The position numbers and the translations under genes were made by a program. Below are positions 1 to 6,920 of a stretch of 44,691 nt of DNA, one piece after another; within the stretch, counting starts at the first letter, position 1, and every line of letters begins with the position of its first letter. The notes beneath the pieces were generated by a model. The model did not search any database. It was not told the origin of the DNA and saw only the letters and a list, made by a program, of their open reading frames with translations. The DNA comes from an uncultured Clostridia bacterium (GTDB lineage: Bacteria; Bacillota; Clostridia; Christensenellales; UBA1242): contig CALVZK010000002.1 in the NCBI GenBank assembly GCA_944372505.1, positions 1 through 44,691 of the forward strand, given 5' to 3'.

Positions 1-332
<332 letters not shown>

Positions 333-401
333 GAAAGCTTAGCAAAGGATTTAATTTAAGTCCGAAATTCTATTATGTAGTTGTCAGGGTTTTAAAAAAT
401 C

Positions 402-430
402 TTGACTTTATATTAAAAATGTGATAATCT
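402..430 (+). promoter_or_regulatory. Sigma-A-type promoter of 5S rRNA inside the 23S-5S spacer
   Basis: TTGACT (402-407), a 17-bp spacer and TAATCT (425-430) are followed by ttaaga. The same TAATCT-ttaaga arrangement occurs in front of tRNA-Ala (6629-6640), so this looks like a stable-RNA promoter. It would let 5S be transcribed apart from the rest of the rRNA operon. Confidence 0.7.
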
Positions 431-471
431 TTAAGAAGGTAATTCCAAGTGTAAACTTGTTATTATACCAT

Positions 472-589
472 TTCCAGTGGCGATAGAGAAAAGGATCCAC
501 CTGTACACATACCGAACACAGAAGTTAAGCTTTTCATCGTCGAAAATACTTGGCTGGCGACGGCCCGGGAAGATAGAACACTGCTGGAA
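472..589 (+). rRNA. 5S ribosomal RNA
   Basis: About 118 nt with the 5S signature (ccgaacacagaagttaagc), and complementary ends (ttccag at the start, ctggaa at the end) that form helix I. It follows 23S after a spacer of about 140 bp. A strong terminator comes directly after it. The ends are placed from the helix and are accurate to 1-2 nt. Confidence 0.95.
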
Positions 590-596
590 TATCACA

Positions 597-627
597 AAAC
601 CAACCGCAAGAGGTTGGTTTTTTGTTT
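597..627 (+). terminator. Rho-independent terminator of the rRNA operon
   Basis: AACCAACC and GGTTGGTT form an 8-bp stem around the loop gcaaga, followed by a T-rich tail. It ends transcription after 5S. Confidence 0.92.
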
Positions 628-731
628 TATAAATTTCTATTTTGTATGTTTAATTGTAAAAGTAATTAATTTTTTATACTTTTCATGTTTGAAAATATAT
701 TAAAAAGTTATAAAAATTTTTAATTAAGGTA

Positions 732-759
732 TTGACATTTTTAAAAAATGGTTTATAAT
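732..759 (+). promoter_or_regulatory. Promoter of the first riboswitch leader
   Basis: TTGACA (732-737), 16-bp spacer, TATAAT (754-759). The expected start near 766 falls exactly at the 5' strand of the aptamer's first helix. The 100 bases before it (628-731) hold nothing I recognise. Confidence 0.75.
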
Positions 760-765
760 AAAAAC

Positions 766-868
766 ATAAAGGGAGTAGCTTTATTGCGAAAGCAAGATCT
801 AATTAGCGTCAATACGAATTTATTTTCCGCTTTTTAGAATGTTATAATTTACGTAAGCAAGACTTTAT
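766..868 (+). promoter_or_regulatory. yybP-ykoY-type (Mn2+) riboswitch candidate, copy 1
   Basis: The element has the hallmarks of the yybP-ykoY class in order: ataaagGGAGTAGC at the 5' end, a short hairpin (gcttt...aaagc), the internal block GTCAATACG, CCGC, and AGCAAGACttt at the 3' end. The closing helix pairs ataaag (766-771) with ctttat (863-868). The class senses Mn2+ and usually turns genes on. The CAAGACT of the aptamer is also the left arm of the following terminator (858-889), so ligand binding should prevent termination. The next gene is an unrecognised 254-aa protein rather than a known Mn exporter. The assignment rests on remembered consensus only. Confidence 0.75.
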
Positions 869-889
869 AAATTGAGTCTTGTTTTTTTG
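858..889 (+). terminator. Terminator overlapping riboswitch copy 1
   Basis: CAAGACT (858-864) pairs with AGTCTTG (875-881), followed by TTTTTTT. The left arm lies inside the aptamer, so folding of the terminator and of the aptamer exclude each other. Confidence 0.85.
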
Positions 890-896
890 TTTTGTA

Positions 897-925
897 TTGA
901 CAAATCATTAAGAATAAGATAAAAT
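897..925 (+). promoter_or_regulatory. Second promoter between the riboswitch terminator and the 254-aa gene
   Basis: TTGACA (897-902), 17-bp spacer, TAAAAT (920-925). The predicted start near 932 lies within the ribosome-binding site region (aaggagga, 931-938). This promoter would express the 254-aa gene without the riboswitch. Confidence 0.65.
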
Positions 926-946
926 ATAAAAAGGAGGATATTTAAA

Positions 947-1711
947 ATGAGGAAAACTAGAAGCGTTACTAATGATAACCCACAAAGAACAGTGAATATA
1001 AAAGATTTTGATGGGATGAATGCAGTGGCCGATGTTCAAACAAATAAAGAAAGAGAGGTTATTTGGATTGTAACAGAAGAGGAGTTTAGAGTAAAATTTG
1101 GGAGAGTGTATGAAAAATCATCAACGATAAATGGCACACCAATATATCGCATTTACGAAACATCCAACAAAGGTGTTTTAAAAGCGATTGTAGATGATTC
1201 TTTAGATGATTATTTAGGAATAACTTATAATTTGGCAAAATATTCAAAAAATATGGATTCTCGAATATTTACCGCTATTGATACACAATTTGAAAAATCT
1301 AAAGAAATAAAGAATAAAAATAAGGGTATCAATTCCGAAAATATAACAAAAGAGGAAAAAAATAAAAATAGTCAAGAAACTTTTTATAAAGAAAATGGAG
1401 AGGAGATCTATTACAAAAATATAGAAAAAAAATCAACTAATGAGGGCTCTAAAATAGAACAACCAATTAATACAATAAAATTAGATGAAGACTTAAATAA
1501 AAAACAAATTTTAAAGAAAAAAGGAAAGGAATTAAAGATTAGAATAATTGTTCTTTGTGAAGGGAAAAGCTTATTACAAGATAGAGAAATAAAAATGAAA
1601 CATAAAGAGAAAAATCCAGCACTAGAAGAAAAATGTATTAATGTTTGGAATAAACCAAGCATTAATGATGAGCCAAATAAAGAAGAAGACTTAGGAGGAA
1701 TTTATTTATAA
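947..1711 (+). CDS. Unrecognised hydrophilic 254-aa protein downstream of riboswitch copy 1
   Basis: The start ATG has the ribosome-binding site aaggagga 9 nt upstream. I do not recognise the family. The first ~110 residues look like a folded domain (EVIWIVTEEEFRVKFGR, then TPIYRIYETSNKGVLKAIVDD). Residues ~115-235 are rich in Lys, Asn and Glu and probably flexible. There is no signal peptide or membrane helix. It is preceded both by the riboswitch/terminator and by an independent promoter at 897-925. The second riboswitch begins 90 bp after its stop codon. A link to metal handling is inferred only from the riboswitch; nothing in the protein shows it. Confidence 0.75.
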   Translation: MRKTRSVTNDNPQRTVNIKDFDGMNAVADVQTNKEREVIWIVTEEEFRVKFGRVYEKSSTINGTPIYRIYETSNKGVLKAIVDDSLDDYLGITYNLAKYSKNMDSRIFTAIDTQFEKSKEIKNKNKGINSENITKEEKNKNSQETFYKENGEEIYYKNIEKKSTNEGSKIEQPINTIKLDEDLNKKQILKKKGKELKIRIIVLCEGKSLLQDREIKMKHKEKNPALEEKCINVWNKPSINDEPNKEEDLGGIYL

Positions 1712-1766
1712 GATTAATATGATAATTTTATAATACAACTTTTAATCATTTTAAAAATGTAAATAG

Positions 1767-1793
1767 ACAAAATTTTTTATATAAAAATTTTGT
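1767..1793 (+). repeat. Perfect 11-bp inverted repeat upstream of riboswitch copy 2
   Basis: ACAAAATTTTT (1767-1777), loop tatat, AAAAATTTTGT (1783-1793). It sits between a possible -35 (TAGACA, 1764-1769) and the -10 TATAAT (1795-1800). It could be an operator or a weak terminator for the preceding gene. The -35/-10 distance of 25 bp is too long for a normal promoter. Confidence 0.7.
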
Positions 1794-1800
1794 TTATAAT

Positions 1801-1897
1801 ATAAAGGGAGTAGCTTTATTGCGAAAGCATGACCTAAATTGCGTCACTCGAACATCAGTTCCGCTTTTAGGGTGTAATAAACACAAGCAAGACTTTA
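1801..1897 (+). promoter_or_regulatory. yybP-ykoY-type (Mn2+) riboswitch candidate, copy 2
   Basis: The same ordered blocks as the copy at 766 are present: ataaaGGGAGTAGC, hairpin gcttt...aaagc, GCGTCACTCG, CCGC, and AGCAAGACtttaa. The conserved blocks are kept, while the hairpin and linker bases differ from copy 1 (for example aacatcagtt versus aatttatttt). The AAGACT segment is shared with the terminator at 1887-1916, giving the same on-switch logic. The -10 box TATAAT (1795-1800) directly abuts the aptamer. If it is used, the RNA would start near 1807 and lose the 5' strand of the closing helix, so the real start may lie further upstream. Confidence 0.75.
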
Positions 1898-1916
1898 ATT
1901 TGAGTCTTGCTTTTTT
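1887..1916 (+). terminator. Terminator overlapping riboswitch copy 2
   Basis: GCAAGACT (1887-1894) pairs with AGTCTTGC (1903-1910), followed by TTTTTT. The left arm belongs to the aptamer's 3' conserved block. Confidence 0.85.
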
Positions 1917-2010
1917 GTTTTAGGCAAGACATATGCAATATCATTTGAGGGTGTGATAAATTGCATAATCTTAAATTTATTAAAACAAATTATTATAAAA
2001 GGAGAATAAA

Positions 2011-2391
2011 ATGAAAGAAAATTTACAAATTAAAAATAATTGGTATCCAGGAGGTTGGGTACCACCAATTAAAAATAATTATATTCCACCTATTAGACGT
2101 CGTTCATTATATTATCAAATAGAAGTTGAAAAAATTTTACCAATGATTAAAACTTTTGAATATCTTGCATTTTCAGGAAAATTTGATCAAATTAAAAATA
2201 ATTGGTATCCAGGAGGTTGGGTACCACCAATTAAAAAAAGTTTATTAGATAATGAAATTTCTGATGGAGCTAATCAATTAATAGCCAGAAAAAATCCCGC
2301 TTCTAAACCTATTAAACCTATTTTAATACCTCGTCCAAGAAATTTATCATTTCATGATATAGAAAGTGAGATTATAGATCCAGCTTATTAA
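2011..2391 (+). CDS. 126-aa protein with duplicated WYPGGWVPPIK motif, downstream of riboswitch copy 2
   Basis: The ATG follows a good ribosome-binding site (aaaggag). I do not recognise this protein. The motif IKNNWYPGGWVPPIK occurs at residues ~7-21 and again ~61-75. The encoding DNA is identical over 50 bp. A degenerate third unit (NNYIPPIRRR) follows the first. The C-terminal part is also Pro-rich (KPIKPILIPRPRN). There is no signal peptide, membrane helix or cysteine, and the composition is basic. No downstream partner gene is on the same strand, because the next gene is convergent. A structural or secreted peptide role is possible but unproven. Confidence 0.7.
   Translation: MKENLQIKNNWYPGGWVPPIKNNYIPPIRRRSLYYQIEVEKILPMIKTFEYLAFSGKFDQIKNNWYPGGWVPPIKKSLLDNEISDGANQLIARKNPASKPIKPILIPRPRNLSFHDIESEIIDPAY
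2026..2237 (+). repeat. Perfect 50-bp direct repeat inside the 126-aa gene
   Basis: Bases 2026-2075 and 2188-2237 are identical, at an offset of 162 bp (54 codons), so the frame is kept. Each copy contains an inverted repeat, AATTGGT / ACCAATT, flanking an aggaggttggg core. Identity even at synonymous positions points to a recent duplication or gene conversion. Confidence 0.9.
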
Positions 2392-2413
2392 TAAAAATTA
2401 TTACCCTCGTCTT

Positions 2414-2455
2414 AAAAAAAGTAGCCAAGTATCATACTATGGCGACTTTTTGTTT
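2414..2455. terminator. Bidirectional terminator between convergent genes
   Basis: AAAAAGTAGCCA pairs with TGGCGACTTTTT with one mismatch. A-runs on the left and T-runs on the right serve both strands. It separates the 126-aa gene from the convergent XRE regulator, whose stop codon lies within it. Confidence 0.75.
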
Positions 2456-2763
2456 TCTAATAATTTTTTTATTATTAATTTAATTAATTCTTTATCTTTA
2501 TCATCTAAATTTTTGTATTTTTTAAAAGTTGATATATCTTCAATATATTCTATTTCAAGGTTTTCAGCGAAAAATTCTGCAAGTGTTATGTTGAAAGCAT
2601 TACATATTTGTTCCAATGTCTTAATGCTTGGAATAGATTTTCGTGCAAATAAATTGGCTAGTGTAGATTGAGTGATTCCGGCCTCTTCTGCAAGCTTATA
2701 TATTGACCAACCTTTTTCATTTTTTAAATTTTCTATTTTTTCTAATATATTTATCATATTCAT
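2437..2763 (-). CDS. XRE-family (Cro/CI-type) helix-turn-helix regulator
   Basis: This 108-aa protein has an N-terminal HTH domain at residues ~6-60: KGWSIYKLAEEAGIT, then STLANLFARKSIPSIKTLEQICNAF, the typical HTH_3 pattern. A short acidic/helical C-terminus probably dimerises. It is divergent from the TM2 protein gene. The 100-bp region between them carries two ATTGT-ACAAT dyads over the TM2 promoter, so it is probably the repressor of that gene. No Shine-Dalgarno sequence is visible. A second in-frame ATG lies two codons later. The family is clear; the target is inferred. Confidence 0.85.
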   Translation of the reverse strand: MNMINILEKIENLKNEKGWSIYKLAEEAGITQSTLANLFARKSIPSIKTLEQICNAFNITLAEFFAENLEIEYIEDISTFKKYKNLDDKDKELIKLIIKKLLENKKSP

Positions 2764-2800
2764 ATATTATCATACTATTGCGTTAAAAATATAACCCAAT

Positions 2801-2833
2801 ATTGTTGACAATAATATACAATTGTGTTACAAT
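2801..2833 (+). promoter_or_regulatory. Promoter of the TM2 gene with two operator-like dyads
   Basis: TTGACA (2805-2810), 17-bp spacer, TACAAT (2828-2833). Two dyads overlap the promoter: ATTGT-tg-ACAAT (2801-2812) over the -35 and ATTGT-gtt-ACAAT (2821-2833) over the -10. Their centres are about 20.5 bp apart, two helical turns, as for cooperative dimers. The divergent XRE protein is the obvious candidate to bind here. Confidence 0.75.
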
Positions 2834-2862
2834 TAGTTTACAAAAGTATAGAAGGAGAAATT

Positions 2863-3270
2863 ATGGCAAAAGTTATTAAAATAGATGATATTTTTGTTTA
2901 TATAGGTCAGGAAGATGGAAGCATGGTAAAAGTGAAAAAAGATTCTATAAGTTGGGACGTACAAGTAGGTGAGAATGTAGAAGTTTACGAGTCAAATAAT
3001 GAGATTGTTGTTTCTAGATTTATAGAAAAAATGGCATCTAGTATAGATCCATACAATCAAAATCTAAACAGAGTAAATAAACTAACTTATATTTTGTTAG
3101 CAATTTTTTTGGGTGGAATAGGAATACACAAATTTTATGCAGGTAAAAGTGGCATTGGCATTTTATATTTTTTGTTTTGTTGGACATTTGTGCCATCTAT
3201 TATTGCATTAATTGAAGGTTTTGTAGCTATAGGAAAACATGGTGATTCAAATGGAATGATTTCAGTATAA
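2863..3270 (+). CDS. TM2-domain membrane protein
   Basis: The protein has 135 aa from ATG 2863, chosen because aaggag lies just upstream; an in-frame GTG at 2824 overlaps the promoter and is unlikely. Residues 1-55 form a soluble, beta-rich N-terminal part. Residues ~72-122 are a TM2 domain with two membrane helices and the family motif GGIGIHKFYAGK (84-95). TM2 proteins are membrane proteins of mostly unknown function in bacteria. It is transcribed divergently from an XRE regulator, from a promoter covered by operator-like dyads. This suggests tight control and an accessory role. Confidence 0.85.
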   Translation: MAKVIKIDDIFVYIGQEDGSMVKVKKDSISWDVQVGENVEVYESNNEIVVSRFIEKMASSIDPYNQNLNRVNKLTYILLAIFLGGIGIHKFYAGKSGIGILYFLFCWTFVPSIIALIEGFVAIGKHGDSNGMISV

Positions 3271-3315
3271 ATTTGTATTTGGCAATAAGGATATGTGATA
3301 ATTTTTATTTAAAAA

Positions 3316-3344
3316 TTGACATTAATTAATTTTTATGATATTAT
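3316..3344 (+). promoter_or_regulatory. Sigma-A-type promoter of the 186-aa gene
   Basis: TTGACA (3316-3321), 17-bp spacer, TATTAT (3339-3344), followed by the ribosome-binding site taaggag before ATG 3366. Confidence 0.75.
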
Positions 3345-3365
3345 GCTTCTAATTAAGGAGATTTT

Positions 3366-3926
3366 ATGGAAAAAGAAGAAGTTTTTGATGTTATAAAAAC
3401 AAATCTTTTTGATGAAAGGACGATCATAAGTTTTAAGAGCTATGATGAAGCAAAAAAATTTATAGATAATTTTTGTTATTTTGGTAATTTCACTATTAGA
3501 AAAAGAGAAGTTTGTAAAGTTTGGGAAACTTTCGAAGATTTTGTTAATAATACACCAGATGCAAAACAAAAAATGATTAAAAATCGTTTAGATGTATTAA
3601 TTAATTCAAGCATTGATATACCAGCACATTTTGCTATTCTCGAAAAAGTTGCATATCAAGAGAAAATTAATCTTAAATTAGATGGAAATTATTTAAGACA
3701 TGATTCTTTCTGTATTGATGAAATAAAAAATATTCTGGATTGCATTAATAAAGACAACATTGAACAAGATGGGAAAGCGTTAATTACATACCCTAAAACT
3801 AAAAATTATGCAATAGTTTATTTAAATCAATATAACTTGTTAGAAAAGGTATTAAATGACAGGCTTGAAGAAATTGAAAAAACTAAAAAGCTTTTAGAAC
3901 AATTGACTGATGAAAACGACATTTAG
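3366..3926 (+). CDS. Unrecognised 186-aa cytoplasmic protein
   Basis: The gene has its own promoter (3316-3344), a clear ribosome-binding site and a terminator starting at the stop codon, so it is a single-gene unit. The protein is charged, without signal peptide or membrane helix. Its C-terminus (~160-186) is a Lys/Glu/Leu-rich helix that could form a coiled coil. The N-terminal ~60 residues (DEAKKFIDNFCYFGNFTIRKREVCKVW) may form a small alpha/beta domain. I recognise no family and assign no function. It lies among other unknown small genes. Confidence 0.7.
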   Translation: MEKEEVFDVIKTNLFDERTIISFKSYDEAKKFIDNFCYFGNFTIRKREVCKVWETFEDFVNNTPDAKQKMIKNRLDVLINSSIDIPAHFAILEKVAYQEKINLKLDGNYLRHDSFCIDEIKNILDCINKDNIEQDGKALITYPKTKNYAIVYLNQYNLLEKVLNDRLEEIEKTKKLLEQLTDENDI

Positions 3927-3952
3927 CAACTATTTATATAGTTGCTTTTTTT
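3926..3952 (+). terminator. Terminator of the 186-aa gene
   Basis: GCAACTAT (3926-3933) pairs with ATAGTTGC (3938-3945), followed by TTTTTTT. The stem begins at the last base of the stop codon. Confidence 0.9.
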
Positions 3953-4005
3953 ACAATTTATTTTGCTTTTTTTTTATTATTTGTTAATATATATATGGAG
4001 ATTTT

Positions 4006-4365
4006 ATGAATAATAATGAAATAAATGACGGAATTGATAATAAAGAACATGTATGTGATATAATAGAAAAAAGCGAAATGTTATTTGCAAATATTCAAGA
4101 TAATACTGACTTAAGTGTGCGACTTTTTTCTTTGCTAGATGGGAAAATATTAGATGAAGATATTATAGATGCAATTAAAATTGATTGTGATGAAATCATT
4201 CAAGTTGAAAAATTGGCAGATAATTATATATCGCAAATTCGACTCTATAAAAATTCAATAATAAAAGAAAAGAATTATAAAGACATTTTAAATATAAATA
4301 ACGAACTTAAAAATTTAGAGAATAAGTCAAAAAAACTTGTTGAACAAATTTTAAAAATTAAATAA
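4006..4365 (+). CDS. Unrecognised 119-aa acidic helical protein
   Basis: The ATG follows ggagattt. The protein is acidic in its first 70 residues and basic/helical at the end (KNLENKSKKLVEQILKIK), which suggests a coiled-coil tail. There is no signal peptide, membrane segment or cysteine motif (only three scattered Cys). I do not recognise the family. The gene lies between an unknown gene and an HD hydrolase, with about 70 bp to the latter and no visible terminator between, so the two could be cotranscribed. Confidence 0.65.
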   Translation: MNNNEINDGIDNKEHVCDIIEKSEMLFANIQDNTDLSVRLFSLLDGKILDEDIIDAIKIDCDEIIQVEKLADNYISQIRLYKNSIIKEKNYKDILNINNELKNLENKSKKLVEQILKIK

Positions 4366-4432
4366 ACTTTTAAATTATTTATATGTAATTAATTAGTTCT
4401 ATGTAAAATTATAAAGATTAAATGGGGGAATA

Positions 4433-5020
4433 ATGGACGCCAAAGACGAATTTTTGGAAATTTATTATGATAATATTGAAAGAGATGGTAGTGATAAACT
4501 TTTAGAATGGTTAGAAAAGTCGGATTTTTTTATTGCCCCTGCTAGTTCTTCTCGCCATAATGCTTTCAAAGGTGGACTTTGTCAACATTCTATTAATGTT
4601 TATAAAAGACTACTTAAGTTAGTTCAAATGGAGTTTGGAAATGATTGGAATAAAATTGTAAGCAGTGAAAGTATAGCAGTTATGGGACTTTTGCATGATG
4701 TTTGCAAAGTTGATACATACAAAGAAGACTATAGGAATGTTAAAGATGAATTAGGAAATTGGATAAAAAAGCCTTACTACAAAATAGAAGATTCTTTGCC
4801 ATATGGACATGGAGAAAAATCAGTATATATTTTGTCGGCATTCATGAAATTAACAAGAGAAGAGGCGCTTGCTATCAATTGGCATATGGGAGAATATGAT
4901 CAAAGAGTAAAAAATAATAGTAGCTATCTCATGGCAGATGTTTTTTATAAATATCCTGTGTGTTTTCTTCTTCATTTAGCTGATTTAACTGCTACTTATT
5001 TAGATGAAAAAATCATGTAG
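4433..5020 (+). CDS. HD-domain phosphohydrolase-like protein
   Basis: This 195-aa protein carries the metal-binding pattern of the HD superfamily: H52 in CQHS, the H88-D89 doublet in GLLHDVCKVDTY, H126 in YGHGEKS, H151 in INWHMG and D184 in HLADLTATYLDE. Such proteins are metal-dependent phosphohydrolases, often acting on nucleotides. Similar stand-alone HD proteins are common in phages and mobile elements. The substrate cannot be told from sequence. The start is supported by a purine-rich site (gggggaat). It lies in the accessory region, 120 bp before another independently promoted gene. Confidence 0.8.
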   Translation: MDAKDEFLEIYYDNIERDGSDKLLEWLEKSDFFIAPASSSRHNAFKGGLCQHSINVYKRLLKLVQMEFGNDWNKIVSSESIAVMGLLHDVCKVDTYKEDYRNVKDELGNWIKKPYYKIEDSLPYGHGEKSVYILSAFMKLTREEALAINWHMGEYDQRVKNNSSYLMADVFYKYPVCFLLHLADLTATYLDEKIM

Positions 5021-5085
5021 TATTTTTTTTATTTCAAATTTATAAATAATTTTTCATATAATTAATTATATTTGAAAAAACACTA

Positions 5086-5114
5086 TTGACAATGATTGTG
5101 ATTTGGAGTATAAT
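5086..5114 (+). promoter_or_regulatory. Consensus sigma-A promoter of the 440-aa membrane-anchored protein
   Basis: TTGACA (5086-5091), 17-bp spacer, TATAAT (5109-5114). Perfect -35 and -10 boxes suggest strong constitutive expression or a repressor not seen here. Confidence 0.85.
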
Positions 5115-5139
5115 ATGTTAAAGAAATAGGAGGGATAGT

Positions 5140-6462
5140 ATGCTTAATAGAGTAGCAAATAATCCAAATAATGTTATTAAACCTAAAAAAAATGAAGTAA
5201 ACAATGCTATAAATTCTGAAATTGTACTTGGGGAAGATGATCGCGCTCCAGCTAATACTTCTGCCGAAAATAAGAAAGGTATTTTAAAACAAAATAAAAC
5301 TTTTAAAATTGTGGCAATTGCAGTAGCTCTCATTACCATTGTAGGCGTTGCTTTGGGAGTTGGGTTAGGAAAACCTTTAACAGATGAAAAAGCAAAAAGT
5401 GCTGGGCTGGAGGGAACAATTTCTCAACAAGAAGATGAATTAGCAAATAAGGATTCTGTTATAGAAGGATTAGAGACAATTAATGAATCTAATTTACAAA
5501 AATTTATTTCAAATATGAATGAAAATGTAAATGAAGCTGAGCAAAGTTATTACGATGCAGAAGAATATTTTAATAAGATTTGGAATGGATTTCAAACAGA
5601 TGATTCTGCTTTGCAAGAATTAAAAGATTCTTTTGATTCATTATCATTAAATTATTCGCTATTATTATCTTCAATTTTAAAATTTGAAGATACAAAGTCA
5701 GCTTATGACAATGGTAAAGCCACTATTGAACAATTAGGAGTTGCTATTGACGAAGTAAACAATTATGCTGGCCAAGTTGAAAAAGGTGGAGATGCCTTAT
5801 ACGATGCTTGTGATGCTTATAATATATATCAAATAAGTTTTTCTCAAACTGATTTACAAAATAAAGATGCACAAGGATTGTTTGTAGACAAGCATTTTGC
5901 TGGTAGTGCAACTTCAATAGAAAGTTGTACATATGAAAAAGATTCTGGAGATGTTACAGTAATTGTTCAAATTAAAGAAGATCCTAAACCAGGGCAAGAA
6001 ACAAAATATTTTACAAGTGTTGTTAGAGGTAATATCGGGGCTGGAAAAACAACAAAAGAAGTTACTCCTACTAACATTATAAATGCTTTGAAAAAAGATA
6101 ATTCTTTTTCTAGGACAACTTATTCTCTTGAAATGGGAAGTAGTAAGGAAGAATCTGTAGCTACAGCTGGAGACCAAATGAATAGCGGTAGCATCAAAGT
6201 TGAATATTTTGCTAATAACAAGTATGATGCTAAAAGTGGAACAACTCAAGTTTCTGGGGGAGCTATTGTTAAAATATATAATGAAAACGGAACTTTATCT
6301 GTAATTAAAGAATACGAAGTTAGATTAGGAACTTTTGAAGGTAAAGTTGATCAAACGAATGAAGTTAAAAAAGCTTTACAAGAAATTATAATTCAAAATG
6401 GTGCTTCTACTTCTATTTCAAATGCAGTTCTTGGAGATGTAGACCTCGAGGCTGAAATTTAA
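5140..6462 (+). CDS. Unrecognised 440-aa membrane-anchored protein
   Basis: Layout: a charged N-terminal cytoplasmic tail (1-54), one membrane helix (~56-77, IVAIAVALITIVGVALGVGLG), a coiled-coil-like stretch (~90-130), and a large Asn/Ser/Asp-rich outer part. No sortase motif or known domain was recognised. Topology is inferred to be inside N-terminus and outside C-terminus. A perfect promoter and a good ribosome-binding site (aggaggg) precede it and a terminator follows, so it is a strong single-gene unit. A surface or stress function is conceivable but not shown. Confidence 0.8.
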   Translation: MLNRVANNPNNVIKPKKNEVNNAINSEIVLGEDDRAPANTSAENKKGILKQNKTFKIVAIAVALITIVGVALGVGLGKPLTDEKAKSAGLEGTISQQEDELANKDSVIEGLETINESNLQKFISNMNENVNEAEQSYYDAEEYFNKIWNGFQTDDSALQELKDSFDSLSLNYSLLLSSILKFEDTKSAYDNGKATIEQLGVAIDEVNNYAGQVEKGGDALYDACDAYNIYQISFSQTDLQNKDAQGLFVDKHFAGSATSIESCTYEKDSGDVTVIVQIKEDPKPGQETKYFTSVVRGNIGAGKTTKEVTPTNIINALKKDNSFSRTTYSLEMGSSKEESVATAGDQMNSGSIKVEYFANNKYDAKSGTTQVSGGAIVKIYNENGTLSVIKEYEVRLGTFEGKVDQTNEVKKALQEIIIQNGASTSISNAVLGDVDLEAEI

Positions 6463-6482
6463 AAATGAATTATAATAAAAAA

Positions 6483-6509
6483 ATTCATCATTAACGATGG
6501 ATTTTTTTA
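6483..6509 (+). terminator. Terminator of the 440-aa gene
   Basis: ATTCATC (6483-6489) pairs with GATGGAT (6496-6502, one T-G pair), followed by T7. Confidence 0.8.
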
Positions 6510-6605
6510 TTTTATAATCAAAAACAGTTTAATTTTTTTTTAATATTTTTAAATTAAATAAAAAATTAAAATTTATTTTTTTGTAAAATGTTTAATAAAA
6601 AATAG

Positions 6606-6634
6606 TTGACATTTCATGCAAAATATGATAATCT
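6606..6634 (+). promoter_or_regulatory. Promoter of tRNA-Ala
   Basis: TTGACA (6606-6611), 17-bp spacer, TAATCT (6629-6634), then ttaaga, as in the 5S promoter at 402-430. Confidence 0.75.
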
Positions 6635-6646
6635 TTAAGAGCAATG

Positions 6647-6725
<79 letters not shown>

Positions 6726-6729
6726 ATTT

Positions 6730-6755
6730 AGTACTGTTTTGCAGTACTTTTTTAT
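6730..6755 (+). terminator. Terminator after tRNA-Ala
   Basis: AGTACTG (6730-6736) pairs with CAGTACT (6742-6748), followed by a T-run. The AT-rich stretch 6756-6920 shows nothing else. Confidence 0.85.
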
Positions 6756-6920
6756 TTTTGACACATTAATTTTGATGTTTTAATAATAACTTTCTTATAT
6801 TTATGGTTTTATTTTGTATGAATTTTATAAATTTAATTGAGTTTTAGTTAATAAATATTTATTCTTTTATATTATAATAAATTTATTTTTAAGAAAATTA
6901 TTATTTTTTTTGTTTTGCTA

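Noticed and set aside
2824..2862. Longer GTG start for the TM2 protein
   Set aside because: The extension overlaps the -10 box, while ATG 2863 has a proper ribosome-binding site.
5914..6249. 111-aa minus-strand frame inside the 440-aa gene
   Set aside because: No start signal, composition mirrors the gene on the other strand, and the plus-strand gene has promoter, ribosome-binding site and terminator.
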